Assembly: GCF_001544555.2 (NCBI RefSeq)
Contig: NZ_FCOK02000087.1
Coordinates: 1 to 40,318, forward strand
Source of the DNA: Caballeronia udeis
Lineage (GTDB): Bacteria; Pseudomonadota; Gammaproteobacteria; Burkholderiales; Burkholderiaceae
Direction of reading: 5' to 3'
DNA: 40,318 nt
Shown one piece after another: positions 30,836 through 39,269 of the stretch. The number at the start of each line of letters is the position of its first letter. The stretch's first letter is position 1. Below the pieces are notes generated by a model that made no database searches, was not told where the DNA came from, and saw only the letters and a list, made by a program, of their open reading frames with translations. Position numbers and translations under genes: made by a program.

Positions 30836-32344
30836 TCAGGCGCTGGCAATGCGCGCCGTCGGGCGCTTGCCCATCTTCATCCATGCGCCATAAACAATCG
30901 ATGCGAGCGCGAGGCCCACGAACCATGCATAGGTGTAAAGCGTGTTGAAGAATGCGGGAACGTTGGGGAACGCGGCCGGAAATGCCGTATGCAGGAACCC
31001 GGGCAGGTTGGGCAATACGCCCACGAGCAACGCGACCACCGCAGCCATGTTCCAGCCACCTGTGTAGCTGTATTCGCCATTCTCGTTGAAGAGTTCGCGC
31101 GTGTTCAGGCGCGTGCCGCGGATCAGGAAGTAGTCGACCATGAGAATGCCGGCCACAGGTCCGAGCAGCGCCGAGTAACCCACGAGCCACGTGAAAATAT
31201 ATCCCTGCGTGGTTGCCAGGATCTTCCACGGCATCATCACGATAGCGATGAACGCCGTGATCATCCCGCCCACGCGATACGAAATGCCCTTCGGCCAGAG
31301 GCTCGAAAAGTCATAAGCCGGACCCACGAGGTTAGCGGCAAGATTGCAGCTCATGGTGTCGAGCGTCAGGATGATCAGCGCCACGCCCACGCCAATACCC
31401 GTCATGCGGCTGGTCAGGTCGATAGGATCCCAGATCGCCTTGCCGTAGATCACCACGGTTGCCGACGTCACCACCACCGAGATCACGGACAGCAGCGCCA
31501 TGGGGGCCGGCAGACCGATCGATTGCCCGATGATCTGATCCTTCTGCGAGCGCGCGAAACGCGTGAAGTCCGGAATATTCAGCGCGAGCGTGGCCCAGAA
31601 ACCGACCATGGCCGTAAGACCTGGCCAGAACGTGGCCCAGAACAAACCCTCCTTCTTGCCGCCGGCGACGAATTGCGAAGGCTGCGCGAGCATCGCACCG
31701 ACACCGCCCGCCTTCGAGGTCGCCCACCACACGAGCGCGAGGCACATGATGATCTTGATCGGCGCGGACCAGCTTTCAAGGAAACGAATGGAGTCCGTGC
31801 CGCGCAAGATGAAATAGACCTGGATCAGCCAGAAAAACAGGAAGCACGCGAGTTGCCCAAGCGAGATATCGAGGAAGGGCAATGGCGTACCGGGCGTCGT
31901 GTTACCGGTAAGGATATTCAGGAGCGTATGGATCGCACTGCCGCCGAGCCAGGTCTGGATTCCGTACCATCCGCATGCGACCACCGCACGCAATAACGCC
32001 GGCAACCTCGCGCCTTTCGTACCGAACGACGAGCGCACCAGCACCGCATAAGGAATGCCATGCTTGGCGCCCGCGTGGCCCACCAACAGCATGGGCACGA
32101 GCACGATCATGTTGCCGAGCAGCACGGTGAGCACCGCCTGCCACGGCGACATGCCCTCCTCCGTGAGCCCGGCCGCGAGCATGTACGACGCAATATTCAT
32201 CACCATGCCGACCCAGAGCGCCGCAAAGTGATACCACTTCCACGTCCGTTGCGCGGCCGTGGTCGGCGCCAGGTCGTCGTTATATAGACTGCCACTGGCG
32301 CCGGCCGCGAACTGCGGGTCGACGGAATGCGCTGGCTGCTTCAT
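30836..32344 (-). CDS. NCS1-family pyrimidine/allantoin/hydantoin transporter
   Basis: The protein has 502 residues with about 12 membrane helices. Family features include WYHFAALWVGMVMNIASYM at helix 1, GAKHGIPYAVLVRSSFG and TFWPGLTAMVGFWATLALNIPDFTRFA, as in the NCS1 (cytosine, uracil, allantoin, hydantoin) transporters. Its place between the dehydrogenase and dihydropyrimidinase genes argues for uracil, thymine or a dihydropyrimidine as substrate. The ATG at 32344 has GAGGAG upstream. The 142-bp gap before it holds a short CTGG-AAAA-CCAG hairpin near 32391. Confidence 0.93.
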   Translation of the reverse strand: MKQPAHSVDPQFAAGASGSLYNDDLAPTTAAQRTWKWYHFAALWVGMVMNIASYMLAAGLTEEGMSPWQAVLTVLLGNMIVLVPMLLVGHAGAKHGIPYAVLVRSSFGTKGARLPALLRAVVACGWYGIQTWLGGSAIHTLLNILTGNTTPGTPLPFLDISLGQLACFLFFWLIQVYFILRGTDSIRFLESWSAPIKIIMCLALVWWATSKAGGVGAMLAQPSQFVAGGKKEGLFWATFWPGLTAMVGFWATLALNIPDFTRFARSQKDQIIGQSIGLPAPMALLSVISVVVTSATVVIYGKAIWDPIDLTSRMTGIGVGVALIILTLDTMSCNLAANLVGPAYDFSSLWPKGISYRVGGMITAFIAIVMMPWKILATTQGYIFTWLVGYSALLGPVAGILMVDYFLIRGTRLNTRELFNENGEYSYTGGWNMAAVVALLVGVLPNLPGFLHTAFPAAFPNVPAFFNTLYTYAWFVGLALASIVYGAWMKMGKRPTARIASA

Positions 32345-32486
32345 CAGGTTGATCTCCTCAAGATCGTTGCGGTCCTCGCCCGTTGATCCGGCTGGAAAAC
32401 CAGTCCGGGCGTTGGCCGTCAGGGGGACGTCAGCGACTTTTACGGCATTTACGTCAGCCGCTGTTTTTTTATACGGGTTCTCAACT

Positions 32487-33779
32487 CTAGGCGGCCTTCA
32501 CGCTTTCTTCAACGTCGGCGTCCACGCGTGCGGGATTGTTCGGATGGGTCGTCCAGTTCGCATATTCGCCGGCATCCACGCGTTCCATCGTGATGCATTG
32601 CTCGACCGGGCACACATGCATGCATAAATTGCACCCGACGCATTCCGAATCGATGACTTCAAAATGCCGCTTGCCATCCTTCTCGCGCATGATCGCCTGA
32701 TGCGCCGTATCTTCGCAAGCGATGTGGCACAGCCCGCACTCAATGCACTTGTCCTGGTCGATGCGCGCCTTGATGTCGTACTTCAAATTCAAGTACTTCC
32801 AGTCCGTCACGTTCTGCACGGCCCGTCCGCGGATATCGTCGAGGGTGGCGTAGCCTTTTTCGTCCATCCAGTTCGAGAGGCCATCCGCGAGATCGGAGAC
32901 AATCCGAAAACCATAGTGCATGGCCGCGGTACAGACCTGCACATTGCCGGCGCCCAGCACGATGAACTCGGCCGCATCGCGCCACGACGAAATCCCGCCA
33001 ATGCCGGAGATTGGCAAACCGGGCGTTTCCACGTCGCGGGCAATCTCCGCGACCATGTTCAGCGCGATTGGTTTGACCGCCGGGCCGCAGTATCCCCCAT
33101 GCGTACCCTTGCCGTCGACTGTCGGCATTGGCGCCATCAGGTCGAGGTCGACCGCGACAATCGAATTGATCGTGTTGATCAGCGACACCGCATCCGCACC
33201 GCCCTTGTAAGCCGCGCGTGAACTGGTTCGGATGTCGCTAATGTTCGGCGTCAGCTTGACGATGCACGGCAGCTTCGTGCCTTCCTTCACCCAGCGCGTG
33301 ACCATCTCCACGTATTCGGGGACCTGGCCGACCGCCGCGCCCATGCCGCGCTCGCTCATGCCGTGCGGGCAACCGAAGTTCAGCTCGACGCCATCGGCGC
33401 CCGTGTCTTCCACCAGCGGCAGGATCCACTTCCAGTCCCGCTCGTTGCACGGCACCATCAGCGAGACGATCAGCGCGCGATCCGGCCAGTCGCGCTTGAC
33501 CTGGGTGATCTCCTTCAGGTTGATGTCGAGAGGCCGGTCGGTGATCAGTTCGATATTGTTCAGTCCTGCGATACGCTGGCCATTCCATTGCACCGCGCCA
33601 TAACGCGAACTCACGTTCACCACATGCGGGTCGAGGCCCAGCGTTTTCCATACGACGCCGCCCCAACCCGCTTCGAAGGCGCGATTGACGTTGTAGGCTT
33701 TGTCAGTGGGCGGCGCGGACGCGAGCCAGAACGGACTCGGCGACGTGATGCCGACAAAGGTATTGCGAAGATCGGCCAT
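32487..33779 (-). CDS. preA: NAD-dependent dihydropyrimidine dehydrogenase subunit PreA
   Basis: The protein has 430 residues. An FMN-binding dihydroorotate-dehydrogenase-like barrel carries the catalytic loop NFGCPHGMSERGMG. Two C-terminal 4Fe-4S motifs follow: CIECGLCHIAC (from residue 345) and CVGCNLCMHVC with CP (from 380). With PreT it reduces uracil and thymine to the dihydro forms using NADH. GGGAG precedes the ATG at 33779. It lies 29 bp downstream of preT in the same operon. Confidence 0.95.
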   Translation of the reverse strand: MADLRNTFVGITSPSPFWLASAPPTDKAYNVNRAFEAGWGGVVWKTLGLDPHVVNVSSRYGAVQWNGQRIAGLNNIELITDRPLDINLKEITQVKRDWPDRALIVSLMVPCNERDWKWILPLVEDTGADGVELNFGCPHGMSERGMGAAVGQVPEYVEMVTRWVKEGTKLPCIVKLTPNISDIRTSSRAAYKGGADAVSLINTINSIVAVDLDLMAPMPTVDGKGTHGGYCGPAVKPIALNMVAEIARDVETPGLPISGIGGISSWRDAAEFIVLGAGNVQVCTAAMHYGFRIVSDLADGLSNWMDEKGYATLDDIRGRAVQNVTDWKYLNLKYDIKARIDQDKCIECGLCHIACEDTAHQAIMREKDGKRHFEVIDSECVGCNLCMHVCPVEQCITMERVDAGEYANWTTHPNNPARVDADVEESVKAA

Positions 33780-33808
33780 GAGCTGGCTCCCTTATTGTGG
33801 GGGTTTTT

Positions 33809-35146
33809 TCAAGCGGCCTTGATCGCCGTTGCCGCGAAGAACGCGTGGATGGACTCGGCCGCAATCTTGCCGTCCTGCACGGCCTGGACCGTCAGGTCGA
33901 GCCCGCCTGTCGCCGCACAGTCTCCGCCGGCCCAGACGTTATCGAGCGACGTACGGCCGCTCGAATCCACCGCGATACGGCTGCCGTCGAGCGTGAGCAG
34001 GTCAGGTTCAAGACCATTCGGCGCGAGCGTTTGACCGATCGCCTTCAGCACCATGTCGGCTTCAATCACAAAGCGTTCGCCCTGCGGGTTTTCGAATTCG
34101 ACACCCGTGACCTGGCCATCTGCATCGGTTAAACGCACGGGCTTCGCGTGCGTGACGATCGTCACGCCGTTGACTTGTGCGAACTCGCGTTCGGCCCACG
34201 TGGCGCCCATGGTCTCGACACCCCGTCGATAGACCATCGTGACCGTTTCCGCGCCCAGCTTGCGGCTTTGCACCGCCGCATCAATTGCCGTATTTCCGCC
34301 GCCGATCACCACCACGCGACGCCCGACCGGCACGCTGGCGAGCGCATCCGCCTGACGTACCTGCTCGATGAAATCGACCGCGTTGTACACGCCTTGAAGC
34401 GCCTCGCCTTCGAGTTCCAGCGCGCGCACACCGCCCAGGCCGATCGCCAGGAACACCGCGTCATGCTGCTTACGCAAGTCGCCCAACTTCACATCGCGGC
34501 CGAGCATCACGTCGTTCTTCACGTCGATACCCCCCACCGAATACAACCACTCCACTTCGCGTTGGGCGAAATCCTCGACCACCTTGTAGGCCGCAATGCC
34601 ATATTCGTTCAGGCCGCCGGGCTTGGGCCGGGCGTCGAAAAGCGTGACGCGGTGGCCGTCGAGCGCAAGACGATGCGCACAGGCCAGCCCCGCTGGCCCC
34701 GCGCCAACCACCGCCACATGACGTCCCGTATCCGCCGCGCGCTTGAAGAGCGGCTCGCCGCGCGCCATCGCCCAGTCGGTCGCATGACGTTGTAGCGCAC
34801 CGATCTGAACTGGTTTGTCATCCTGATGATTTCTGACACATGCCCCTTCACAGAGGATTTCAGTCGGACATACGCGTGCGCATGCGCCGCCAAGGGGGTT
34901 GGCCGACAGGATGTCCGTGGCCGCGCCCTTCATGTTGCCGTTACCAATCTTGCGGATGAAGCTGGGAATATCTATTTTTGTGGGGCATGCGTTGATGCAA
35001 GGCGCGTCGTAGCAGTAGTGGCAACGGCTCGACGCTGCAGCGGCCGCGGTGGCATCGAGCAGGGGCGCCACATCCGAAAACTGACACGACAGTTGCTCTT
35101 GCGACAGCCGGTTCGATGCAATGTCGCCAATGGGCTTCATGGTCAT
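33809..35146 (-). CDS. preT: NAD-dependent dihydropyrimidine dehydrogenase subunit PreT
   Basis: The protein has 445 residues. An N-terminal cysteine-rich 2x4Fe-4S domain (CHYCYDAPCINACPTKIDI, CARVCPTEILCEGACV) is followed by FAD (GAGPAGLACAHRL) and NAD (VIGGGNTAIDAA) binding motifs, as in GltD-like reductases. It passes electrons from NADH to PreA. I use the ATG at 35146 behind AAGGAACG; a second ATG at 35140 is in frame. It lies 61 bp downstream of the amidohydrolase gene. Confidence 0.94.
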   Translation of the reverse strand: MTMKPIGDIASNRLSQEQLSCQFSDVAPLLDATAAAAASSRCHYCYDAPCINACPTKIDIPSFIRKIGNGNMKGAATDILSANPLGGACARVCPTEILCEGACVRNHQDDKPVQIGALQRHATDWAMARGEPLFKRAADTGRHVAVVGAGPAGLACAHRLALDGHRVTLFDARPKPGGLNEYGIAAYKVVEDFAQREVEWLYSVGGIDVKNDVMLGRDVKLGDLRKQHDAVFLAIGLGGVRALELEGEALQGVYNAVDFIEQVRQADALASVPVGRRVVVIGGGNTAIDAAVQSRKLGAETVTMVYRRGVETMGATWAEREFAQVNGVTIVTHAKPVRLTDADGQVTGVEFENPQGERFVIEADMVLKAIGQTLAPNGLEPDLLTLDGSRIAVDSSGRTSLDNVWAGGDCAATGGLDLTVQAVQDGKIAAESIHAFFAATAIKAA

Positions 35147-35207
35147 ACACGTTCCTTCGTCAAGGTAAGGCCAAGCGAATGATCTTTCGACTAACACCAG
35201 ATCAGGC

Positions 35208-36467
35208 TTAACGGCCCGCGCGCTCAAGCATGGCGTGAAGCAGTACATTTGCGCCCGCCTCAATCCATTCCTCCGATGCATCCTCGATCTCGTTATGGCT
35301 GATGCCATCGACGCAAGGCACGAAGACCATTGACGTGGGCGCGACCTTCGAGAGGTAACACGCGTCATGTCCTGCGCCCGAGACCATGTCCCGATGCGCG
35401 TAACCAAAACGTTCCGCGGCTGCGCGCACGGACTTCACGCACGCGGAATCAAAGGCGATAGGCGCGTAATAGAAGATCTGTTCAAGCTGCGTTTCGAGCC
35501 CCGACGCGCTCGCGATTTTCTCCACGCCCGCGCGCAATGCAGCGTCCATCTTCGCGAGCACGGCGTCGTCGGGATGACGGAAATCGACGGTGAAAAACAC
35601 GCGGCCCGGGATCACGTTGCGCGAGTTCGGATGCACTTGCATCATGCCGACGGTCGCACACGCCAGCGGCGCGTTATCCAATCCGATGCGATTCACCAGC
35701 TCGACCACGCGTGATGCACCAAGCAACGCATCGCGACGGCGCGGCATGGGTGTGGGACCCGCATGCGCTTCCTGGCCGGCCAGCGTGATTTCGTACCAGC
35801 GTTGCCCTTGCGCGTCGGTGACCACGCCGATCGTCATGTTTTCCGCTTCGAGAATCGGCCCTTGTTCAATGTGCAGTTCGAACGCCGCGTGCAGCTTGCG
35901 GCCGCCGCACGGTTCGTCTCCTGCATAACCAATACGCTTCAGTTCCTCACCGATCGTCTTGCCATCCACGTCCTTGCGGGACAACCCGTAGTCAAGCGTG
36001 AACTCGCCGGCGAACACGCCTGACGCAACCATGGCGGGCGCGAACCGCGAGCCTTCCTCGTTGGTCCAGATCACGACTTCCACCGGATGTTCAGTCTCAA
36101 TGCCCCAATCATTGAGCGAACGGATCACTTCGATGCCACCGAGAATGCCGTAGATACCGTCGAAGCGGCCGCCTGTGGGCTGCGAGTCCGCATGCGAGCC
36201 CGTCACGACCGGCGCGGCATTGGCGTTGCGTCCGGCACGACGCATAAACACGTTGCCCATCTGGTCCACCTTGACCGTGCAACCCGCTTCCTTCGCCCAA
36301 CTGACGATCAGGTCGCGGCCCTCGCGGTCGAGATCGGTAAGCGCCAGCCGGCATACGCCACCCTTTGGCGTCGCGCCAATTTTCGCCATCGTCATGAGAC
36401 TGTCCCATAGACGTTTGCCATTGATTCTGATCGATGTGTCCAGCGCTGAATCGGTTACCGCGTCCAT
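35208..36467 (-). CDS. M20-type N-carbamoyl-amino-acid / beta-ureidopropionase hydrolase
   Basis: The protein has 419 residues. The dinuclear metal site is visible in GSHADSQPTGGRFDG (H92, D103) and TNEEGSRF (E137, E138), as in allantoate amidohydrolase, L-carbamoylase and bacterial beta-ureidopropionase. The central dimerisation domain contains GQEAHAGPTPMPRRRDAL. In this operon the obvious job is N-carbamoyl-beta-alanine to beta-alanine, ammonia and CO2, step three of the pathway. AGGAG precedes the ATG at 36467. It is the promoter-proximal gene, divergent from the TetR gene. Confidence 0.9.
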   Translation of the reverse strand: MDAVTDSALDTSIRINGKRLWDSLMTMAKIGATPKGGVCRLALTDLDREGRDLIVSWAKEAGCTVKVDQMGNVFMRRAGRNANAAPVVTGSHADSQPTGGRFDGIYGILGGIEVIRSLNDWGIETEHPVEVVIWTNEEGSRFAPAMVASGVFAGEFTLDYGLSRKDVDGKTIGEELKRIGYAGDEPCGGRKLHAAFELHIEQGPILEAENMTIGVVTDAQGQRWYEITLAGQEAHAGPTPMPRRRDALLGASRVVELVNRIGLDNAPLACATVGMMQVHPNSRNVIPGRVFFTVDFRHPDDAVLAKMDAALRAGVEKIASASGLETQLEQIFYYAPIAFDSACVKSVRAAAERFGYAHRDMVSGAGHDACYLSKVAPTSMVFVPCVDGISHNEIEDASEEWIEAGANVLLHAMLERAGR

Positions 36468-36847
36468 TTCGCGTTCTCCTTGTGTTGCTCGACTTAGGGT
36501 TTCGACTGATACGAATCTGGTGCATCGGCGTCGGCTTTTGGGGCGGCGCCGCACGGCAAAGGTGCAGTTTCCATCCGCTGATCTCCTCCGCTCGAAGCGG
36601 CGAATCCGTCGCGATCCGCCGCCCTCCAAATCCTGTCCAACTGGACAGGTTGTAGCCGATTAATATTGGCAAATCAACGTCTTTCGGGGTTTCCGGTTAG
36701 AGTAAAAACATAGCGAGAAGCGTGCCATTGCAATGCAGCAGAGCCATGAGGCAAGCGAACAACGGGCTATGCAGCAGTGGCCGCAAAGCGCATAGAATGA
36801 GGCGCGATCAAGATGGAGAAGGCGCACGGCGCCATGCAAGGAAAACA
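36468..36847. promoter_or_regulatory. Divergent control region with RutR-like palindromic operator (36632-36649)
   Basis: CCTGTCCA-AC-TGGACAGG at 36632-36649 is a perfect 8+2+8 palindrome. Its core TGtCCAnnTGGaCA matches the architecture of the RutR site TTGACCA-NN-TGGTCAA. It is placed between the pyrimidine-degradation operon and the TetR-family gene, so it is the likely operator for both. The rest of the 380 bp is A+T-rich leader sequence without a supported gene. Confidence 0.7.
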
Positions 36848-37531
36848 ATGAGAGATGACGAAGCGACAGCCGAGATGGCGAAAAGCGACGTTGCACCTGT
36901 TCCATTGCGGCGGCGCAAGGCGCACATTCGCGAGACCAATGAAGCGCATCTTTTGGCGTGCGCCGAGACTGTGTTCGCCGAGCGCGGACTCGAAGGCGCG
37001 AGTACCGCGATGATTGCGGAACGTGCAGGCTTGCCGAAAGCCAACCTGCATTATTACTTTCCGACCAAGCTGGCGCTCTATCGGCGCGTGCTCGAGGATC
37101 TGTTCGAAGACTGGCACCGTGCCGCCGATAGCTTCGAGTCCAGCGATGACCCGGTCGAAGCAATAGGCGGCTACGTACGCACGAAAATGGAATTGTCGCG
37201 GCGGCGTCCGCTCGGCTCGAAGGTGTGGGCGAGCGAGATCATTCACGGCGCGGTGCACATGCAGGACATCTTGAACGAGCGCGTGAAGCCGTGGCTTGAA
37301 ACACGGGTGATCGTAATCAACGGCTGGATTGCGCGCGGGTTGCTCGCGCCCGTCGACGCGCAGACGCTGATGTTCATGATCTGGGCGACGACGCAGCACT
37401 ATGCGGATTTCGATGCGCAGATCCGGGCGCTGAAAGGCAAACGCGCGCTTTCGCAGAAGGCCTTTGACACCTCGACCGAGGAAGTGGTGAAGCTCGTGAT
37501 CCGGGCGTGTGGCGCGAAGTCACCGGCGTGA
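36848..37531 (+). CDS. RutR-like TetR-family regulator of pyrimidine degradation
   Basis: The protein has 227 residues. The HTH is at about residues 45-70 (STAMIAERAGLPKANLHYYFPTK). The ligand domain has KMELSRRRPLGSKVWASEIIHGA, TRVIVINGWIARGLL and MFMIWATTQHYADFDAQI, typical of RutR (pyrimidine-sensing) proteins. RutR binds uracil and thymine and leaves its operator. AAGGAA precedes the ATG at 36848, and the N-terminal extension of about 25 residues is not conserved. It is divergent from the preTA operon, with the palindrome between them. Confidence 0.88.
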   Translation: MRDDEATAEMAKSDVAPVPLRRRKAHIRETNEAHLLACAETVFAERGLEGASTAMIAERAGLPKANLHYYFPTKLALYRRVLEDLFEDWHRAADSFESSDDPVEAIGGYVRTKMELSRRRPLGSKVWASEIIHGAVHMQDILNERVKPWLETRVIVINGWIARGLLAPVDAQTLMFMIWATTQHYADFDAQIRALKGKRALSQKAFDTSTEEVVKLVIRACGAKSPA

Positions 37532-37632
37532 CATCGAGCAAACCGCGCACATCATGATCAAGCTGGAAGGTCAGGCGCAAACCCTTTAAAAACAACAAAA
37601 ACCGGTTGCGAAATCATATTAAAAGATTTGCC

Positions 37633-37658
37633 GAATCGTACCAACTTTGGTACGATTC
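37633..37658 (+). promoter_or_regulatory. 26-bp perfect palindrome before higBA
   Basis: GAATCGTACCAA (37633-37644) is mirrored by TTGGTACGATTC (37647-37658) across CT. It lies 27 bp upstream of the toxin start, where type II toxin-antitoxin operators sit. The antitoxin downstream carries an HTH and is the expected ligand. Confidence 0.8.
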
Positions 37659-37659
37659 A

Positions 37660-37678
37660 GGGTCCAAAACCGGGACCC
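37660..37678 (+). promoter_or_regulatory. Hairpin directly before the toxin start codon
   Basis: GGGTCC (37660-37665) pairs with GGACCC (37673-37678) over a 7-nt loop. The right arm overlaps the only purine-rich stretch (GGGA) that could act as ribosome-binding site for the ATG at 37685. It could lower toxin translation; this is inference. Confidence 0.45.
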
Positions 37679-37684
37679 TTTCCA

Positions 37685-38038
37685 ATGGACAAGCCAGTAA
37701 ATGTTGTCTTAGATGTTCGCTTTTTCAGCACGGGTGCCGGCAATGAACCCGTCCGCGACTGGCTTCGAGAGCTTGGCGCAGCCGACAGAAAGACGATCGG
37801 CGAGGACATCAAAACCGTGCAGATCGGCTGGCCGCTCGGTATGCCACTAGTACGGAAAATGGGCAAGGACATGTGGGAGGTGCGGATCCACTTACACAGG
37901 CGTACCGCCCGTGTTTTGTTCACTGTCGTCGGCGACGTGATGGTCCTGCTGCACGGCTTCGTCAAGAAGTCTCAGGACACGCCGAAAGAAGAGCTGGACG
38001 TGGCGAAAGACCGTTTGCGCCAGTTTAGGCAAGGTTAA
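37685..38038 (+). CDS. higB: HigB/RelE-like (Gp49 family) toxin
   Basis: The protein has 117 residues. VVLDVRFFSTGAGNEPVRDWL, LPLVRKMGKDMWEVRIHL-like core (LVRKMGKDMWEVRIHLHRRTARVLFTV) and VLLHGFVKKSQDTPKEELDVAKDR are the marks of the phage-derived Gp49-like/HigB toxin family. Such toxins are ribosome-dependent mRNA interferases. The conserved basic residues and FVKKSQ tail are intact. The ATG at 37685 starts the domain; an upstream TTG at 37628 would run through the operator palindrome. The antitoxin gene follows after 28 bp, the toxin-first order of higBA. Confidence 0.9.
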   Translation: MDKPVNVVLDVRFFSTGAGNEPVRDWLRELGAADRKTIGEDIKTVQIGWPLGMPLVRKMGKDMWEVRIHLHRRTARVLFTVVGDVMVLLHGFVKKSQDTPKEELDVAKDRLRQFRQG

Positions 38039-38066
38039 GTCTCACACGCAATGGAGTGCGAAAATC

Positions 38067-38351
38067 ATGGCAAACAAGCATATGGGTGGCCGTTTCGATG
38101 AGTTCCTCAGCGAGGAAGCGATTCTCGAGGAAGTCACGGCCACCGCAATGAAGCGAGTCATCGCTTGGCAGATCGCCGAGGAAATGAAGGCGCAAAAGAT
38201 CAGCAAAACAGCGATGGCGTCTCGCATGAACACAAGCCGCGCGGCGCTTAATCGTCTACTTGACGAAACCGACACCAGCCTGACGCTAACCACGCTCGCC
38301 AGCGCGGCCGCGGCGCTCGGCAAGCATTTCCGGCTCGAACTGGCCGCTTGA
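38067..38351 (+). CDS. higA: HigA-like XRE-family antitoxin
   Basis: The protein has 94 residues. A helix-rich N-terminus (EEAILEEVTATAMKRVIAWQIAEEMKAQK) is followed by an XRE helix-turn-helix (ISKTAMASRMNTSRAALNRLLDE, about residues 45-68) and LTLTTLASAAAALGKHFRLELA. It should neutralise the toxin encoded upstream and repress the operon through the 26-bp palindrome. GGAG lies upstream of the ATG. A terminator hairpin follows 21 bp after the stop. Confidence 0.9.
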   Translation: MANKHMGGRFDEFLSEEAILEEVTATAMKRVIAWQIAEEMKAQKISKTAMASRMNTSRAALNRLLDETDTSLTLTTLASAAAALGKHFRLELAA

Positions 38352-38371
38352 CGCGCTATGCCACCCGAGGT

Positions 38372-38396
38372 CCACGCGGCAACGTGGGTATTTTTG
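38372..38396 (+). terminator. Terminator of the higBA operon
   Basis: CCACG (38372-38376) and CGTGG (38383-38387) form a short stem over CGGCAA, followed by GTATTTTT. It is a modest but well-placed intrinsic terminator 21 bp after the antitoxin stop. Confidence 0.55.
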
Positions 38397-38439
38397 CGTG
38401 GCATTTGCGGCACGCTCATCCCCATCCCTCAACCCGAAC

Positions 38440-38483
38440 AAAAAAAACCCGCCGGCCGCTTTAGCGCGGAGGGCGAGTTTTTT
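38440..38483. terminator. Bidirectional terminator between higBA and the DUF4148 gene
   Basis: CCCGCC/GGGCG outer arms and CCGC/GCGG inner arms form a long interrupted stem. It is flanked by eight A on the left and six T on the right. On the minus strand this is a GC stem followed by T8, about 100 bp after the DUF4148 stop. Confidence 0.75.
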
Positions 38484-38585
38484 CTTTGGCGCGACACTCA
38501 AAAGATCAAACCATCATTCAATCGGGTCTTATAATAAGTCGGACCTGATCCGGTCAGGTCCACTTCAAATTTGCTCAGCGTCGGC

Positions 38586-38918
38586 TTAATGACCGAAGAA
38601 CACTGAACCGGGAGCGTTTTGCACCGGTGCAGCCGAGCTACGAACGCCCACTGCCGAGGTGCCGCTGGTCGAAGGACCATACGCCGTTGCTGCCTCGCCA
38701 TTTTGCGCATTCACACGAGCCTGAGCTGCCTGGAGGTTCGCCGGGTAGTCGATCTGGTCGCCAGCCGGGTTGTACCCTGCCTTTTCCAGTTGAACCAGTT
38801 GCGCCTTCACTTCAGCACGCGTCAGCGGGCCGTTGTTGTCAGTGCTTTGCGCAAACGCGAACGTCGGAGCTGCCAATGCCGACACGATAACAACTGCGGG
38901 AATAAGTGACTTGAACAT
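38586..38918 (-). CDS. DUF4148 domain-containing secreted protein (third copy)
   Basis: The protein has 110 residues with a signal peptide of about 23 residues (FKSLIPAVVIVSALAAPTFAFAQ). The core GPLTRAEVKAQLVQLEKAGYNPAGDQIDYPANLQAAQARV follows, and the end is SVFFGH. It closely resembles the protein encoded at 15278-15598, including the terminal FGH. GGAGGT lies 7 nt before the ATG, so expression is probably strong. The function of the family is unknown. It stands alone, read away from the hut genes. Confidence 0.9.
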   Translation of the reverse strand: MFKSLIPAVVIVSALAAPTFAFAQSTDNNGPLTRAEVKAQLVQLEKAGYNPAGDQIDYPANLQAAQARVNAQNGEAATAYGPSTSGTSAVGVRSSAAPVQNAPGSVFFGH

Positions 38919-39269
38919 GGTGATACCTCCAGTATTTTGTTGATCGTCTCGAAACAACCTCAGAGTGATATAAGCGCTTTCTGAATCTGTTTCGGATGTA
39001 AGAAGTCTATGCTTCGGAACCTTGAGGGAAAACCCTTATTTACGCGAAACATCATTGTTGAGATTGCAACAATCGCGAGGGAACGATCGATTAAGTGGAA
39101 TTGAGAGGGGAAATTCGGAACTTATTACTGAATTAAGCACTAGAGTGCGTCTGAATTCGAGGATTCGTACGCGTTACAGATAGCTGTATTGCGATTTTCA
39201 CAAGAATCCAACCGGACCCAAGGATGGGTCCGGTGGGTTGACCAAGCTGAGACGGGTCTGGAGACGGGA
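38919..39269. other. Intergenic region with a terminator-like hairpin (39211-39234)
   Basis: There is no gene in these 351 bp. ACCGGACCCA (39211-39220) pairs perfectly with TGGGTCCGGT (39225-39234) around AGGA. On the minus strand it lies about 35 nt after the hutC stop and is followed by TTGGATTCTTGTG, so it probably ends the hut transcript. The A+T-rich part around 38930-39060 is likely the DUF4148 promoter. Confidence 0.6.

Noticed and set aside
29179..30948. A 589-codon plus-strand open frame opposite the dihydropyrimidinase gene
   Set aside because: It is antisense to a gene with intact catalytic motifs, is rich in Arg/His as expected from high-G+C shadow frames, and shows no recognisable domain.
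30788..31996. A 402-codon plus-strand open frame opposite the NCS1 transporter gene
   Set aside because: It is a charged low-complexity shadow; the transporter on the other strand is clearly the real gene.
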